Below, one piece after another: positions 50,515-60,079 of a DNA stretch of 64,000 nucleotides; the first letter of the stretch is position 1; each line of letters begins with the position of its first letter. The notes beneath the pieces were generated by a model, which was given only the letters and a program-made list of their open reading frames with translations, was not told the origin of the DNA and did no database searches. The stretch comes from CAMDPA01 sp965223035 (GTDB taxonomy: Bacteria; Pseudomonadota; Alphaproteobacteria; Rhizobiales; Hyphomicrobiaceae). The position numbers and the translations under genes were made by a program. Location: contig OZ244980.1 of NCBI GenBank assembly GCA_965223035.1, forward strand, positions 3,720,001 through 3,784,000, read 5' to 3'.

Positions 50515-51267
50515 TCAGCGGACGACGCGGCCGACACCATAACGTCCGCGGTGGGACACCCGTCCAAACGCGCGACCATCATAGGTGTAGGCGTTGTAAT
50601 AACTGCCGGCTGGCGCACGGCGTGGGTAAGGCTTTGCAGAATTGGGCGTCCGATAACCGTCACGGAAAGAATCCCACGTCACCGTGACCTTGGCACCCAT
50701 GTTGACCCGATCATAAAGGTCTACGACATCGTTGTTGTACATGCGGATACAGCCCCGGGAGACCGGCAAGCCGATGGTCCAAGGCGAGTCCGTTCCATGG
50801 ATCCGATAGGCGCTGGAGCCCAGATACAATGCACGCTCGCCCATTGGATTTCTGGGATGGCCGCCAGGCACATACGTGGGGAGCCGCGGATTTTCACGCA
50901 GCATGGACGGGGTCGGTCGCCAAGACGGCTTTACCCGCTTGTTCGACACCTTCATGACGCCTTGCCAGTCGTCCTGCTGACGCGGGATCGCGATTGGATA
51001 GGCGTAGGCCTGCCCCCGCCTCACGACGAAATACAGCCGACGATCAGAAAAGCTCACGAAAATCTGACCAACCTTCAGGTTGGAGTCGAATCTCAGGCTC
51101 TGCTTGCCGCTGCTGGCAACCACGCGCCGCTCACCACCCCAATCCCAAGCTCGCGCTTGCGCCAGCGCCGGCGCCGTCCCCGCGACCACGGCCAGGGTTA
51201 CCGCCGCTGCTATCGGCATCGTTGACCGCAGGGATGCAAGCTTGCCCGCGACACGCCAGGTCCTCAT
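50515..51267 (-). CDS. L,D-transpeptidase, ErfK/YbiS family
   Basis: A periplasmic enzyme that makes 3-3 crosslinks or attaches proteins to peptidoglycan. The 250-residue protein has a signal peptide (IAAAVTLAVVAGTAPALAQA) and a YkuD domain with QIFVSFSDRRLYFVVRRGQA, AYRIHGTDSPWTIGLPVSRG and CIRMYNNDVVDLYD: the HGT...S.GC.R catalytic motif is complete. PGGHPRNPMGERALYLGSS precedes it as usual. The C-terminal ~45 residues are Tyr/Arg/Gly-rich. The start is ATG 51267; a GTG nine bases upstream is possible. It is unlike the transpeptidase at 39430, so the window carries two types. Confidence 0.95.
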   Translation of the reverse strand: MRTWRVAGKLASLRSTMPIAAAVTLAVVAGTAPALAQARAWDWGGERRVVASSGKQSLRFDSNLKVGQIFVSFSDRRLYFVVRRGQAYAYPIAIPRQQDDWQGVMKVSNKRVKPSWRPTPSMLRENPRLPTYVPGGHPRNPMGERALYLGSSAYRIHGTDSPWTIGLPVSRGCIRMYNNDVVDLYDRVNMGAKVTVTWDSFRDGYRTPNSAKPYPRRAPAGSYYNAYTYDGRAFGRVSHRGRYGVGRVVR

Positions 51268-51536
51268 ACGCCACACCTCTACTCTCGCCTTTTAGTCCCC
51301 GATCGATGGCATCCGCCGTCTGCCATGTTCAGGCCGAAGCCGACCAAAGCGCCTCGGCAAACAGGCTCATACAGCGTCGCCAGCGACGACGGGTGATTGT
51401 TAAGACACACTCCGCAGCCCCCATCGGGGAGGCTCCCATTGATATTGAATATTAAGATGAATTTTTCCACAACGAACCAGATCTCACGTCGCGCTGCGCC
51501 AGCCTGGCCACACAGTGTTCACTTTATAGTCCATGT

Positions 51537-53153
51537 TTATGGCCACGGCCACCAAAAGCTGACCACTAAACCGACAATTGCCAGCAAACTCAGCCACAGA
51601 GCTGTTGTTGCCGTTCGATTCCGCTTCGCCTGCTCGCCCGCCAACTTGCGGACGGTCTCATCGTCCAGCCGGATGCCGCCCTTGGCCATCACGGCGACGT
51701 CCTGCGCGACCGTCTCGGCCCGCTCCAGCAGGCGGGGCACTTGACCCAGCACCTTGCCCATCAGCTCCGCGCTCTCGTTGACCTCACGCAAGCGCCCCGG
51801 TACGCCATAGTTTTGTTCCACCCACTCTCGCGCGATCGGCTCCGCCGCTGTCCAGATGTTCAAAGCCGGGTTCAGCGACCGCGCCACCCCCTCGACAATC
51901 ACCATGCTCTTTTGCAGCAAAATAAGTTCTGGGCGTGTCGCCATGTCGAACATCTGCGTGTATGCAAACAGCTGACCCAGCAAATCAGCCATCGAAATTT
52001 CGTCGGCCGTGCGGCCATGAATCGGCTCGCCGATAGCCCGCATCGCTTGCGCAAACACGTCAACGGAATGGTAAGGCGGCACATAGCCCGCCTCCAGGTG
52101 GATGGCAGCCGCACGCCGGTAGTCCCGCGTAATGAGGCCGTGCAAAATCTCAGCCAGAAATCGCCGCTCGTTGAGGCCCAAGCGCCCCATGATGCCGAAA
52201 TCAACCGCCACGATCTGGCCCATCGGCAAGACGAACAGATTGCCTGGATGCATGTCGGCATGGAAGTAGCCATCCTGGATGGCATGCCGCAAAAAGGCGC
52301 GCAGCACCGTGAGACCCAGCTCCGGCAGATCGTGGCCGCTCGCCTTCAAGCGATCGTGGTCGCTCAAGGGGATGCCGTCGATCCACTCAATGGTGAGCAC
52401 CCGGCGCGCGGTGCGCTGCCAGTCGACGGCCGGAACCCGAAATCGATCGCGATCGGCCGATTGATCACGTTTGATGTTATCGGCCATTTCCGAGATTGCG
52501 GCAGCCTCCAACCGCAGATCCATCTCAAGTTCGGTCGTCCGTCGCAGGGTATCGACCACCGCCACCGGCCGCAGTCGGCGCGATGGGACGTGGAAGCGCT
52601 CGATGGTACGAGCGGCCAGGTAATAGCTGTCGAGATCGCGCCGAAACCTGCGCTCGACCCCGGGGCGCAGGACCTTGACCGCCACCTCACGCCGCAGTCC
52701 GGCCGGCTCGATCACGGTCGCGCGATGGACTTGGGCGATCGATGCCGCGGCCGCCGGCGGCTCAAACTCGACAAAATGGTCGTTCAAGCGGCCACCGAGG
52801 CTCGCTTCAACGGCCCGTCGCGCCTCATCCATCGAGAACGGCGGTAACTTATCCTGCAGCCGGGCCAGGTCAGCGGCCACGGTGGGGCCGATCAGATCCG
52901 CGCGCGTGGCTAAAAACTGTCCGAGCTTGATGTAGCTGGGTCCTAATGCCGTCAACGCATTCGAGATGCGTTCCTCGCGCGCCTCGCCGATCCGAAACGG
53001 CGCCGTCAAGATCGAGATCGGCCAGGTGGCCGCCGACACAACTCTCAGCAGCGGTGGCACGGGCAGCCCCTTCGGAACCAGACGGACGCCGTAGCGGGCG
53101 AACACCAGGCCCGCGCGTGCAAGACGAAGCAGGCTGCCGAGGGTCGTGGCCAT
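51537..53153 (-). CDS. ubiB: UbiB-family atypical kinase, ubiquinone biosynthesis
   Basis: UbiB is an atypical ATPase/kinase needed for ubiquinone synthesis or trafficking at the membrane. The 538-residue protein has the family-defining KxGQ helix (LGPSYIKLGQFLATRADLIG), Ala-rich loop AAAASIAQVHRATV, ATP-binding Lys in REVAVKVLRPGVE, catalytic FHADMHPGNLFVLP and metal-binding AVDFGIMGRLGL. Two C-terminal hydrophobic helices are partly present (TALWLSLLAIVGLVVSFWWP). The start is ATG 53153. The usual partner ubiE is not adjacent. Confidence 0.95.
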   Translation of the reverse strand: MATTLGSLLRLARAGLVFARYGVRLVPKGLPVPPLLRVVSAATWPISILTAPFRIGEAREERISNALTALGPSYIKLGQFLATRADLIGPTVAADLARLQDKLPPFSMDEARRAVEASLGGRLNDHFVEFEPPAAAASIAQVHRATVIEPAGLRREVAVKVLRPGVERRFRRDLDSYYLAARTIERFHVPSRRLRPVAVVDTLRRTTELEMDLRLEAAAISEMADNIKRDQSADRDRFRVPAVDWQRTARRVLTIEWIDGIPLSDHDRLKASGHDLPELGLTVLRAFLRHAIQDGYFHADMHPGNLFVLPMGQIVAVDFGIMGRLGLNERRFLAEILHGLITRDYRRAAAIHLEAGYVPPYHSVDVFAQAMRAIGEPIHGRTADEISMADLLGQLFAYTQMFDMATRPELILLQKSMVIVEGVARSLNPALNIWTAAEPIAREWVEQNYGVPGRLREVNESAELMGKVLGQVPRLLERAETVAQDVAVMAKGGIRLDDETVRKLAGEQAKRNRTATTALWLSLLAIVGLVVSFWWPWP

Positions 53154-53414
53154 GGTGTGCCGATCACATCAGTTGTTTGGCCGTTGATGCCGTCCAATGC
53201 CGTTGCCGGTCAAGCTCTCACGGCAAATTGGCATAAAGTCAGATGGATCCGAACGTGACTTGGCTCCCGGCGGAACGCCCGTGCTGGGCCGCACCACAGC
53301 CGGCGACTGGCCCACGCTGCTCGACACCGCTACCCACCAGCGGCTTGGCCACGGACGCCCAGTGCGCCGAAAAAGCTTTTTTATCAAAATCTTAGTCTAT
53401 TTCAGTGTGAGCCC

Positions 53415-53518
53415 GACCCCTATCCCTTCCCCACTCGGCCGCCGGTTACATCGGGCCATTGGCTGACCGGGTGGGGCACGGGCCGGCACGGCTGATCCGC
53501 TTACGGTGGACTTGATCC
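53415..53518. repeat. R2 interspersed repeat, plus orientation
   Basis: Left edge accctatcccttccccactc, core with gggccattggctgaccgggt, right edge ggccggcacggctgatccgc followed by ttacggtggac. It lies in the 668-bp gap between ubiB and a divergent membrane-protein gene. Confidence 0.7.
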
Positions 53519-53643
53519 AGCCGCGCCCACCCCTTCGCCCAGCTGCGTTGAACCAAAATCTTAGCGTGCAGAATAGGGTTTAAATCGACGTGGTCGCGAA
53601 CATTGATCCTGCCGTCGCCTCGATTACAGTGCAATTAAGCCGC

Positions 53644-53778
53644 GATCATCGTGCGTTAACTGGGATCCGCAAAGCCGGTGCCCAGTCAAGGCACAAAGAT
53701 GATCGCTGTTAAAGTGGTGAGCAACTGTCTACTTTTCATCGGGATCGTTCCATCCCGATGAAAACCAGGTTGCTCTAG
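53644..53778. repeat. R1 composite, beta-spacer-alpha
   Basis: A degenerate beta hairpin (gtgcgttaactgggatcc and ggtgcccagtcaaggcac), spacer gctgttaaagtggtgagcaa, and an alpha hairpin with arms cttttcatcgggat and atcccgatgaaaa. It ends in CTAG and lies between divergent genes, which is uncommon for this family. Confidence 0.8.
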
Positions 53779-53821
53779 CCGCGTCGCATGACCGGGGCAG
53801 AGGGACGAAGGAGCCTAAGAC

Positions 53822-54172
53822 ATGTACGGGGATTCGATAACGGGGATGATATTCGGTTTTGTGTTCGGCCTGATCGGAACCGTCATTTTGCTGGTCGTCG
53901 AGCTGGTGGTGACAATCCTGGCCTACACCTATCTCAATTTGAAGAGCGTGGAGACGTTCGGCTATCTGGTCCGGCAATCGCAACATGTGTTGGATCTGAT
54001 CAAAAGCCACCTGATATATTGGCTTCCCGAGTCCGCCGACGCCGCCTATGCGACGTTGTTGGGCGAGCTCGGTCCCAAGGCCATCTTATTGTTGTTGATG
54101 GGACTGGTGGTCGCCTCGATCATTCGCATGCTGATCAGCCTATTCAAGCCGCTGTTCGGCTCGAGCAGCTGA
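53822..54172 (+). CDS. Small membrane protein of unknown function
   Basis: A 116-residue protein with two strongly hydrophobic stretches: residues 8-38 (GMIFGFVFGLIGTVILLVVE and on) and 86-105 (KAILLLLMGLVVASIIRMLI). Between them is a mixed segment with LVRQSQHVLDLIKSH. The start ATG 53822 has gaaggag ten bases upstream, a strong site that makes translation likely. It is convergent with the DnaJ-type gene, six bases apart. I do not recognise the family. Confidence 0.75.
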   Translation: MYGDSITGMIFGFVFGLIGTVILLVVELVVTILAYTYLNLKSVETFGYLVRQSQHVLDLIKSHLIYWLPESADAAYATLLGELGPKAILLLLMGLVVASIIRMLISLFKPLFGSSS

Positions 54173-54178
54173 TGCGCC

Positions 54179-55126
54179 TCACTCCGAGTCGCGAGGATTG
54201 TATTTGTTCTTTTCCCGCCACTCGGCCATGAAGTAGGACAGCTGGTCATCGATCTTGGCGGGCAGTTCGATGCGCACCGTCACCAGCTGGTCGCCGACGG
54301 CGCCGGTTGTCATGTTGCATACGCCTTTGCCGCGCATACGAAACACCTTGCCAGAACTGGTGCCCTTGGGGATCGTCAAGTGCACACGGCCACTCACGGT
54401 CGGCACCTCCACCCGCGCACCGAGCACCGCCTCGTCGATCGATATCGGCACCTCGACCAGAACGTCGTCGCCCTGACGTCTGAGACGCGGATGCGGCCTG
54501 ACGCGGATTTCGACCAGAGCGTCACCCGGCTGACCGCCGCGTATGCTCGGCGCGCCCTTGCCCTTCAGCCGCAACACCTGCCCATCGTCGACACCTTGTG
54601 GCACCGCGAGATCCAAAACCCCACCTTCCGGCAAGCTCACGCGCTTCTTGGCGCCGTTCACGGCTTCGGAAAAATCGATTTCCAGGGTGTAGCGAATATC
54701 GCGGCCGCGTAGTGGCGATGCCGTTCTGGTTCCCGCGGCGCGTGGACCACCGAACAGATCCGAGAACACGTCGCCGAAGCCAAAATCATCGGCCGATCCG
54801 CTACCCTGGCCGCTACCCGGCCCGCTACCCTGGGTGCGCCAGGTCCACGACGCATAGGGGGATCCACCGGCGGCGCCGTGGGTACTGAAGCCGCGCCTTG
54901 GCTCACCGGACCCATCGATTTCGCCACGGTCATAGCGGGTGCGCTTGTCGGTGTCGCTCAACAGCTCGTAGGCGGCCGACACCTTCTTGAAACGTTCGGC
55001 GGCTGCCCGGTCGTTCGGGCGCAAATCTGGGTGAAGTTCCTTCGCAAGCTTGCGAAACGCCTTCGAGATGTCGTCCTGTGAGGCGTTTTTCGACACGCCC
55101 AATGTCGAATAGGGATCGTCGGCCAT
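54179..55126 (-). CDS. DnaJ C-terminal-type co-chaperone, CbpA-like
   Basis: A 315-residue Hsp40 of the simple (type II) class. The J-domain spans residues 5-70 (PYSTLGVSKNASQDDISKAF, ELHPDLRP with the HPD triad, AAYELLSDTDKRTRYDRG). A Gly/Ser/Phe-rich linker follows (to ~residue 125), then two C-terminal peptide-binding barrels (RDIRYTLEIDFSEAVNGAKK, VPISIDEAVLGARVEVPTVS with GRVHLTIPKGTSSGKVFRMR). There is no zinc finger, so it is not canonical DnaJ. It would pair with DnaK in stress or protein-quality roles. The start is ATG 55126. Confidence 0.94.
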   Translation of the reverse strand: MADDPYSTLGVSKNASQDDISKAFRKLAKELHPDLRPNDRAAAERFKKVSAAYELLSDTDKRTRYDRGEIDGSGEPRRGFSTHGAAGGSPYASWTWRTQGSGPGSGQGSGSADDFGFGDVFSDLFGGPRAAGTRTASPLRGRDIRYTLEIDFSEAVNGAKKRVSLPEGGVLDLAVPQGVDDGQVLRLKGKGAPSIRGGQPGDALVEIRVRPHPRLRRQGDDVLVEVPISIDEAVLGARVEVPTVSGRVHLTIPKGTSSGKVFRMRGKGVCNMTTGAVGDQLVTVRIELPAKIDDQLSYFMAEWREKNKYNPRDSE

Positions 55127-55247
55127 CAGCTCCGAAATCCAGCCATTGAGGACAGACTCATAGCACCATTCATAACGTCAGCCTGGGAGAAAACGAGGCG
55201 CAACCACGACATCAACAGGCTTTCGGCCCGATCACGCAACACTACCG

Positions 55248-56828
55248 TTAAACGTGGCCTCGCGGTGTGCGCTCATCGACGAAAGACATTCTCGGCTGCA
55301 GACCAACAATGCGGGCCAACGAATCAAACCGCCGCCGCAACCTCTCACCGTTCAGATCCGCAAACTGCGATGGAATGATCAGTTGAAGGTCGCCTCCATT
55401 GATGCCGAACCGCGTCTTATCAATGATTCCTGCATAGCCTTGTGACAGCATATGGGCAGCACGGATCGCAGCCGCAAGTATGCGGCCGCTGCGGATGGTC
55501 CGACGATCGCGCGCGACCAACCCGATCTGAGATTTGAACGGTTCGCCCAATGTATCCAAGTCGACGTTGGGACCGACGTGCCTCAGAAAAACCGTCAGGG
55601 CGAGAAACATGCGACCGGGATGATCAATCCCCGTCATCGCCGAATGCACAATACCATTTAAGCTTTGTTCTCCTCGAAAGTCTGGGCTGAGTCGCCACCC
55701 GACGTCGGACAGCAGACATGCCGCGTGGCGCAGACGCCGCTCCTCAGGCGTGTCTGCGAAACCAATCAAGCTGAACAGTTGGTCAGTCCATGACATCAGC
55801 TCAACCGCGTGCGCCGGGTCGCGCGAGCGCAGCTCGGCGAAATCCGCACAAAAACTCAACAGTGGGTCTTTGCTGCGCTCCTCAGGTTTGAGCAGGTCGA
55901 ACAGCATGCCTTCGCGGATGCCGTAAACCGAGAAAATGACCTCGCTCGGATCCAGCCGTTGCAACAGACGGTCCAAGACCAGCGCCCCGTACGGCATCAC
56001 CTCGCGCCGGTTGCGCGGAATGTGTTCCCAGCCGCGCAACTTCTTGCCGCGGCGCACATGGTCACAAAACCGTTGGGCCTCCCGGCAGCTGATCGAATAG
56101 CCGTGCAACACCGGCAACGCATAATTGCTCTGCAACATGTGCAGCTTGGCCAACGCCCGCCAACTTCCTCCAACGGCGTAGAACGGTCGTCCCCGGCCCA
56201 GACTGCCCCAAGCGAGGCGCGCAATTTGCTGATCGACATGGGCGACCGCCTTCTCGACCCGCTCCCCGGCCAAATCGATCAGCCGCAGCCCACCCAAGGG
56301 CAGCGTCAGGGCGTTGCGGTGGGCGTCCCCGACGACGTCAACCAGCTCCAAGCTGCCACCGCCAAGGTCGCCAGCGACGCCATTCGGCGCCGCAAAACCC
56401 ATCGCGATACCGAGCGAAACGAGGCGGGCCTCATGTTCGCCGGTCAACAGCTGGATGGGCGCACCTAACGCGATTTCTGCTGCAGCGAGAAACCCATCTC
56501 CGTTGTCCGCTTCCCGCGCGGCGGCGGTGGCAAAGGCCCGGACGTGCTTGATGTTCAAGTTGCCCAAAATCGCGCGGAAACGCCGTAACGCCTCGATTGC
56601 GCAGGTAATGCTCTCGGTGTCGAGAACGCCGGAAGACGCGACCTGCTGGCCGAGGCGACACGATTCTTTCTCGTTGAACCACGGCGTCGGTGCGCGCACC
56701 GCAGCATCGTAAATGACAAGGCGGACGGAGTTCGAACCGATATCGACGATGCCGACGGCGGTCTCGCCGTCAAGACCGATGCAGCCCTGGCTCCGGCGCC
56801 CCTGGCATTCGTCTACAAGAGCATCCAC
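55248..56828 (-). CDS. ppx: Exopolyphosphatase, Ppx/GppA family
   Basis: An ASKHA-fold phosphatase that removes phosphate from polyphosphate or from pppGpp. It begins TAVGIVDIGSNSVRLVIYDA (phosphate-1 loop), then FNEKESCRLGQQVASSGVLD, VRAFATAAAREADNGDGFLA and GVAGDLGGGSLELVDVVGDA (phosphate-2 loop); the C-terminal half is an HD-like helical domain (RLRHAACLLSDVGWRLSPDF). With the GTG start at 56828 it has 526 residues, near the usual ~500. The frame stays open upstream to a TTG at 57017 but those residues show no similarity. It lies downstream of hemH on the same strand. A CHAD-domain gene, another polyphosphate-linked family, lies 3 kb away. Confidence 0.9.
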   Translation of the reverse strand: MDALVDECQGRRSQGCIGLDGETAVGIVDIGSNSVRLVIYDAAVRAPTPWFNEKESCRLGQQVASSGVLDTESITCAIEALRRFRAILGNLNIKHVRAFATAAAREADNGDGFLAAAEIALGAPIQLLTGEHEARLVSLGIAMGFAAPNGVAGDLGGGSLELVDVVGDAHRNALTLPLGGLRLIDLAGERVEKAVAHVDQQIARLAWGSLGRGRPFYAVGGSWRALAKLHMLQSNYALPVLHGYSISCREAQRFCDHVRRGKKLRGWEHIPRNRREVMPYGALVLDRLLQRLDPSEVIFSVYGIREGMLFDLLKPEERSKDPLLSFCADFAELRSRDPAHAVELMSWTDQLFSLIGFADTPEERRLRHAACLLSDVGWRLSPDFRGEQSLNGIVHSAMTGIDHPGRMFLALTVFLRHVGPNVDLDTLGEPFKSQIGLVARDRRTIRSGRILAAAIRAAHMLSQGYAGIIDKTRFGINGGDLQLIIPSQFADLNGERLRRRFDSLARIVGLQPRMSFVDERTPRGHV

Positions 56829-57030
56829 TCTGCCGTGCCCCGTGGAAACCGAGCCTGGGCGCGCCTCGACGGAAGATCCGGAGACGCGCCGTATCCGAAC
56901 CACACCGTGCAGCGTGCCGTCAAGATCGCGCGGCAACGTGTCATCTGTTCCATCTCGATGGAAAATAACGGTCCGGCCCCGTACACCTGGTCGCCGTCGT
57001 GGATGAAACTCATGCAATTCAGCAGGTTGC

Positions 57031-58089
57031 TTAGACCCACCCCTTCAATTCGCGACGCGCCACATGGGCCAATAGTTCAATGCCCTCGGGGCTATCGTTC
57101 AGACAAGGAATGTGGACAAAATGTTCGCCGCCCGCTTCCAGGAAGGTGGCACGCGCCTCCACGGCGATCTCTTCCAAGGTTTCGAGACAGTCGGCCAGGA
57201 AGCCGGGATTGACGATGGCGATTCGCTTGACGCCATCGCGGGCCAATCGTTGCACCGTCTCATCGGTGTAGGGCTGCAACCAGGCCTCAGGGCCGAAGCG
57301 CGATTGAAAGGTCAGCTGCAGCTCATGTTGATCCATATGCAACGTCTCGCGCAACAGCCGACCGGTCTTTTGGCACTGGCAATAATAGGGATCGCCTTGC
57401 TCGAAGTAGGCCTGGGGGATCCCGTGGAAGGACGCAAGCACGACCTCTGGCTGCCAGTCTAACGCGGCCAGGCGCGCCTTGATCGCGTTGGCGATCGCCT
57501 CGATGTAGGCCGGATCGTCGAAGAATGGGGGCGCGACACGCAGCGACGGCTGCCACCGCAGGGTTTTGAGCGCATCGAAGGCCTTGTCGTTGACGGTGGC
57601 GGTGGTTGCAGCGGCGTATTGCGGATAAAGCGGAAACAGCAGAATGCGCTCGCATCCGGCGCTGGCCAGGGCGGTCAGCCGATCCTTGATCGACGGGCTG
57701 CCGTAGCGCATCGCCCAATCGACGTCGATATTGGTCGAGGCCTGTGCCAGGCGCTGCTGTAATGCGACGGACTGAGCGCGCGTGTATGTCCGCAGATAAC
57801 TCTCGTTGCGCGCTTGGTTCCAGATCGACGCGTAGGCCTTACCGACCCGTTGGGGTCGACGGTTGAGCACGATTCCGTACAGCACCGGGTACCAGTACCA
57901 GGGCGACCATTCGATCACCCGCCGGTCCGTCAAAAACTCCTCCAAATACCGGCGCATGGCCCAATAGTCGGTGCCCGCCGGCGTACCCAGATTGACGATC
58001 AAAACGCCGACCCGCCCGTGCGCCACGGGCGGATGATCGACGGGCTTTGCACTGGGAGTGTGCACGGTGTCGTTGCCGGCCTCAATCAT
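57031..58089 (-). CDS. hemH: Ferrochelatase
   Basis: HemH inserts ferrous iron into protoporphyrin IX, the last step of haem synthesis. The 352-residue protein has RVGVLIVNLGTPAGTDYWAM, YLEEFLTDRRVIEWSPWYWY, FPLYPQYAAATTATVNDKAF, ASFHGIPQAYFEQGDPY with the catalytic His, FQSRFGPEAWLQPYTDETVQ and CLNDSPEGIELLA with the conserved Glu. It is complete. ATG 58089 (MIEAGND) is chosen over a TTG at 58104. ppx follows. Confidence 0.97.
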   Translation of the reverse strand: MIEAGNDTVHTPSAKPVDHPPVAHGRVGVLIVNLGTPAGTDYWAMRRYLEEFLTDRRVIEWSPWYWYPVLYGIVLNRRPQRVGKAYASIWNQARNESYLRTYTRAQSVALQQRLAQASTNIDVDWAMRYGSPSIKDRLTALASAGCERILLFPLYPQYAAATTATVNDKAFDALKTLRWQPSLRVAPPFFDDPAYIEAIANAIKARLAALDWQPEVVLASFHGIPQAYFEQGDPYYCQCQKTGRLLRETLHMDQHELQLTFQSRFGPEAWLQPYTDETVQRLARDGVKRIAIVNPGFLADCLETLEEIAVEARATFLEAGGEHFVHIPCLNDSPEGIELLAHVARRELKGWV

Positions 58090-58276
58090 CAAAAAACGGT
58101 CCAATTCGACTGCGATGGACGAGATAAGTACCGATCATACGACGTTTGCGGCTGCCCGGACCAGCAATCCGGCGAGTCGCGGCTCGTCGATGCGACCCTC
58201 GGGTTGCCTTGGCGGCGCTCGCCCTTGCGGATTCGCCCTTAGGGGTTCGCCCTTGGGGACATGCGAGCGCCATCGA

Positions 58277-58388
58277 GATCATGCCCGCCTCGGGCGGCTC
58301 AGCCTTTGCCGGCCCGCTCTCCAGCCGGCCACCCAGTGGCACGCTGATCGTGGGTGGAAAGGCCGGGGGAGCGGGCTGGTGCCAGCCA
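58277..58388. repeat. R2 interspersed repeat, minus orientation
   Basis: On the minus strand it begins ggcaccagcccgctcccccg, with a core containing gtgccactgggtggccggct, and ends gcgggccggcaaaggctgag followed by gcccgaggcgggcatgat. It takes up much of the 329-bp gap before the O-antigen-ligase-like gene and keeps a false upstream reading frame open. Confidence 0.75.
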
Positions 58389-58418
58389 ACACCGAAACAC
58401 TTTGGGCCAGGAACGACG

Positions 58419-59747
58419 ATGCCAGCCGACACCACCGAACTGACGCATCGCCAGAGCAGCAGCGTTCATCGCGACCGGGCGATCACGGGTTTGATGGTGG
58501 TGGCGCTGATGGTCTGGCTGGCCGGGCCGCGCGCGACGCCGGTGCTGACGTTCATGTTTTTGGCGGCGCTGATGGCCGCGGCGCAGCCGCGTTTGACGAT
58601 CATCGCGAACCTGGCAGTGCCGCCACCCCTGTGGCCCGCGATCGCCTTGTCCGGCTGGGCATTCATTTCGATTGCCTGGGCCGCCGACCAATGGCGCGGT
58701 CTCGAGAAAGCCAGTTTATTGCTGGTGTTTTGCCTGGCTGTCTGGGTCTCCGCGATGGCCTTGGCGCATTTGGACGCGGCCCGACGACGCCGGCTGGTGC
58801 AGGCTTGTATGGTCGCAGCAGGCTTGGGCTTGGCCTACCTGTGTTTCGAGGAGGTGACCAACCGAGCTCTAAAACAAGCGCTGTTCACTGCCGTTCCCGA
58901 GCTACGGCCGCGCAACCCCCGTCACATCCTGCTGGGTCCGGATGGGCACACTGTTACGCACGTCGTGCCGTACGTCTCGAACCGAAACATGGCCGCGCTG
59001 TGCTTGGTGCTGTGGCCGATGCTGCTGATCGCTTGGCTGGGGCTGAGGCGCACGGTGCGCGGCCCGGTGGTGGCAGCACTGATCATCGCAGCAACGCTGA
59101 GCGTCGCACTGTCCGTGCACGAAACCTCAAAACTGGCGCTGGCGCTATCGACGGTGGTGTTGGTGGTGGCCTGGTGGTCGCCCCGCGCGGCAGTGACGCT
59201 GGTCGCGGCCGGATGGATCGCGGCCACTTTGCTCGTGGTACCGTTGTCCAGCTGGGCTTACGGCTCCGCGCAATTGCATCACGCCGCCTGGCTGCCGCTC
59301 TCAGCGCGGCAGCGCGTCATCATCTGGGGCCACCACGCTGAACAGGTGAAAAAACGTCCGATCTTAGGGGTGGGCGTCGCCTCGACCAAGCCGCTCGACC
59401 GGCAGCGCAGCCGAACCAATCGCGCGCCGCCCGACCCGATCTACGACTGGCGCACCGGGCCACACGCCCACAATGTGTTTCTGCAGACCTGGTATGAACT
59501 TGGCGCGGTTGGCGCTGCGCTGCTGTGTGCGTTCGGATTGATGGTGATTGGAGCGATTGCGCGCTATGGCGGGTTGGCGACGCCGATCTGTCTGGCAACT
59601 TATGCCGCCGCCGCGACGATCGCCTCGTCGAGCTGGGGCATGTGGCAGGCTTGGTTTCTTGGCTGCTTCGCCATGACCTTCATGTTGGCCAGCTTGGCCG
59701 CTGCGCTGTCGCGAGACGGTGGCGACCTCGATAAATCGACGACATGA
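58419..59747 (+). CDS. O-antigen ligase/polymerase-like membrane protein
   Basis: A 442-residue inner-membrane protein with about eleven hydrophobic segments, of the Wzy_C/WaaL superfamily, which joins or polymerises undecaprenyl-linked sugar chains. The large periplasmic loop carries the family pattern: RQRVIIWGHHAEQVKKRPIL, LGVGVAS, then TGPHAHNVFLQTWYELGAVG with the key His (HAHN). ATG 58419 (MPADTTELTH) is preceded by aggaac; the frame is open further upstream only because of an R2 repeat. It may act with the polysaccharide operon at 19-24.5 kb, though it is not linked to it. Confidence 0.87.
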   Translation: MPADTTELTHRQSSSVHRDRAITGLMVVALMVWLAGPRATPVLTFMFLAALMAAAQPRLTIIANLAVPPPLWPAIALSGWAFISIAWAADQWRGLEKASLLLVFCLAVWVSAMALAHLDAARRRRLVQACMVAAGLGLAYLCFEEVTNRALKQALFTAVPELRPRNPRHILLGPDGHTVTHVVPYVSNRNMAALCLVLWPMLLIAWLGLRRTVRGPVVAALIIAATLSVALSVHETSKLALALSTVVLVVAWWSPRAAVTLVAAGWIAATLLVVPLSSWAYGSAQLHHAAWLPLSARQRVIIWGHHAEQVKKRPILGVGVASTKPLDRQRSRTNRAPPDPIYDWRTGPHAHNVFLQTWYELGAVGAALLCAFGLMVIGAIARYGGLATPICLATYAAAATIASSSWGMWQAWFLGCFAMTFMLASLAAALSRDGGDLDKSTT

Positions 59748-59819
59748 GGCGGGACCCAAGGTCATGTCCGCCTTGGTTGATGCCCGCCATTAAGCATGTC
59801 CGCGCTTGGGCCGAGGCGC

Positions 59820-59963
59820 CGCACCGGCCCGCTCCCCTGCCCGGCACCCACACCAGCATGCCATGGGGTGGCCCACCATGGGGTGGCCAACCACGGGGTG
59901 GCGCGTGGAGGAACGGGGCGGGGAAGGGGCCGGCACAGCGTTTCTGCCTAACGCGGAAACCAT
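59820..59963. repeat. R2 repeat with internal triplication
   Basis: Left part cgcaccggcccgctcccctg; the core has three near-copies of ccatggggtggcc (around 59871-59901); the right edge is ggggccggcacagcgtttct followed by gcctaacgcgg. It is directly followed by an R1 copy. Confidence 0.7.
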
Positions 59964-59965
59964 GT

Positions 59966-60079
59966 AGCAACGATCCCGATGCAAAGCAGAAGGTTGCTCG
60001 CCACATTAACGGCGATCCTCTTTGCGCCTTAACTGGGAACCGCAAAGCCGGTGCAAACCAACGGCACAGAGATGATCTA
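59966..60079. repeat. R1 composite, alpha fragment-spacer-beta
   Basis: An alpha fragment (agcaacgatcccgatgcaaa, then gcagaaggttgctc), spacer gccacattaacggcgatcct, and a degenerate beta hairpin (cgccttaactgggaaccg and ccggtgcaaaccaacggc). The final cta supplies the TAG stop of the CHAD gene. Confidence 0.75.

Noticed and set aside
58058..59341. Plus-strand frame of 427 codons overlapping the O-antigen-ligase-like gene
   Set aside because: Out of frame with the membrane protein, which has clear transmembrane segments and the HAHN motif; the alternative is Arg/Gly-rich.
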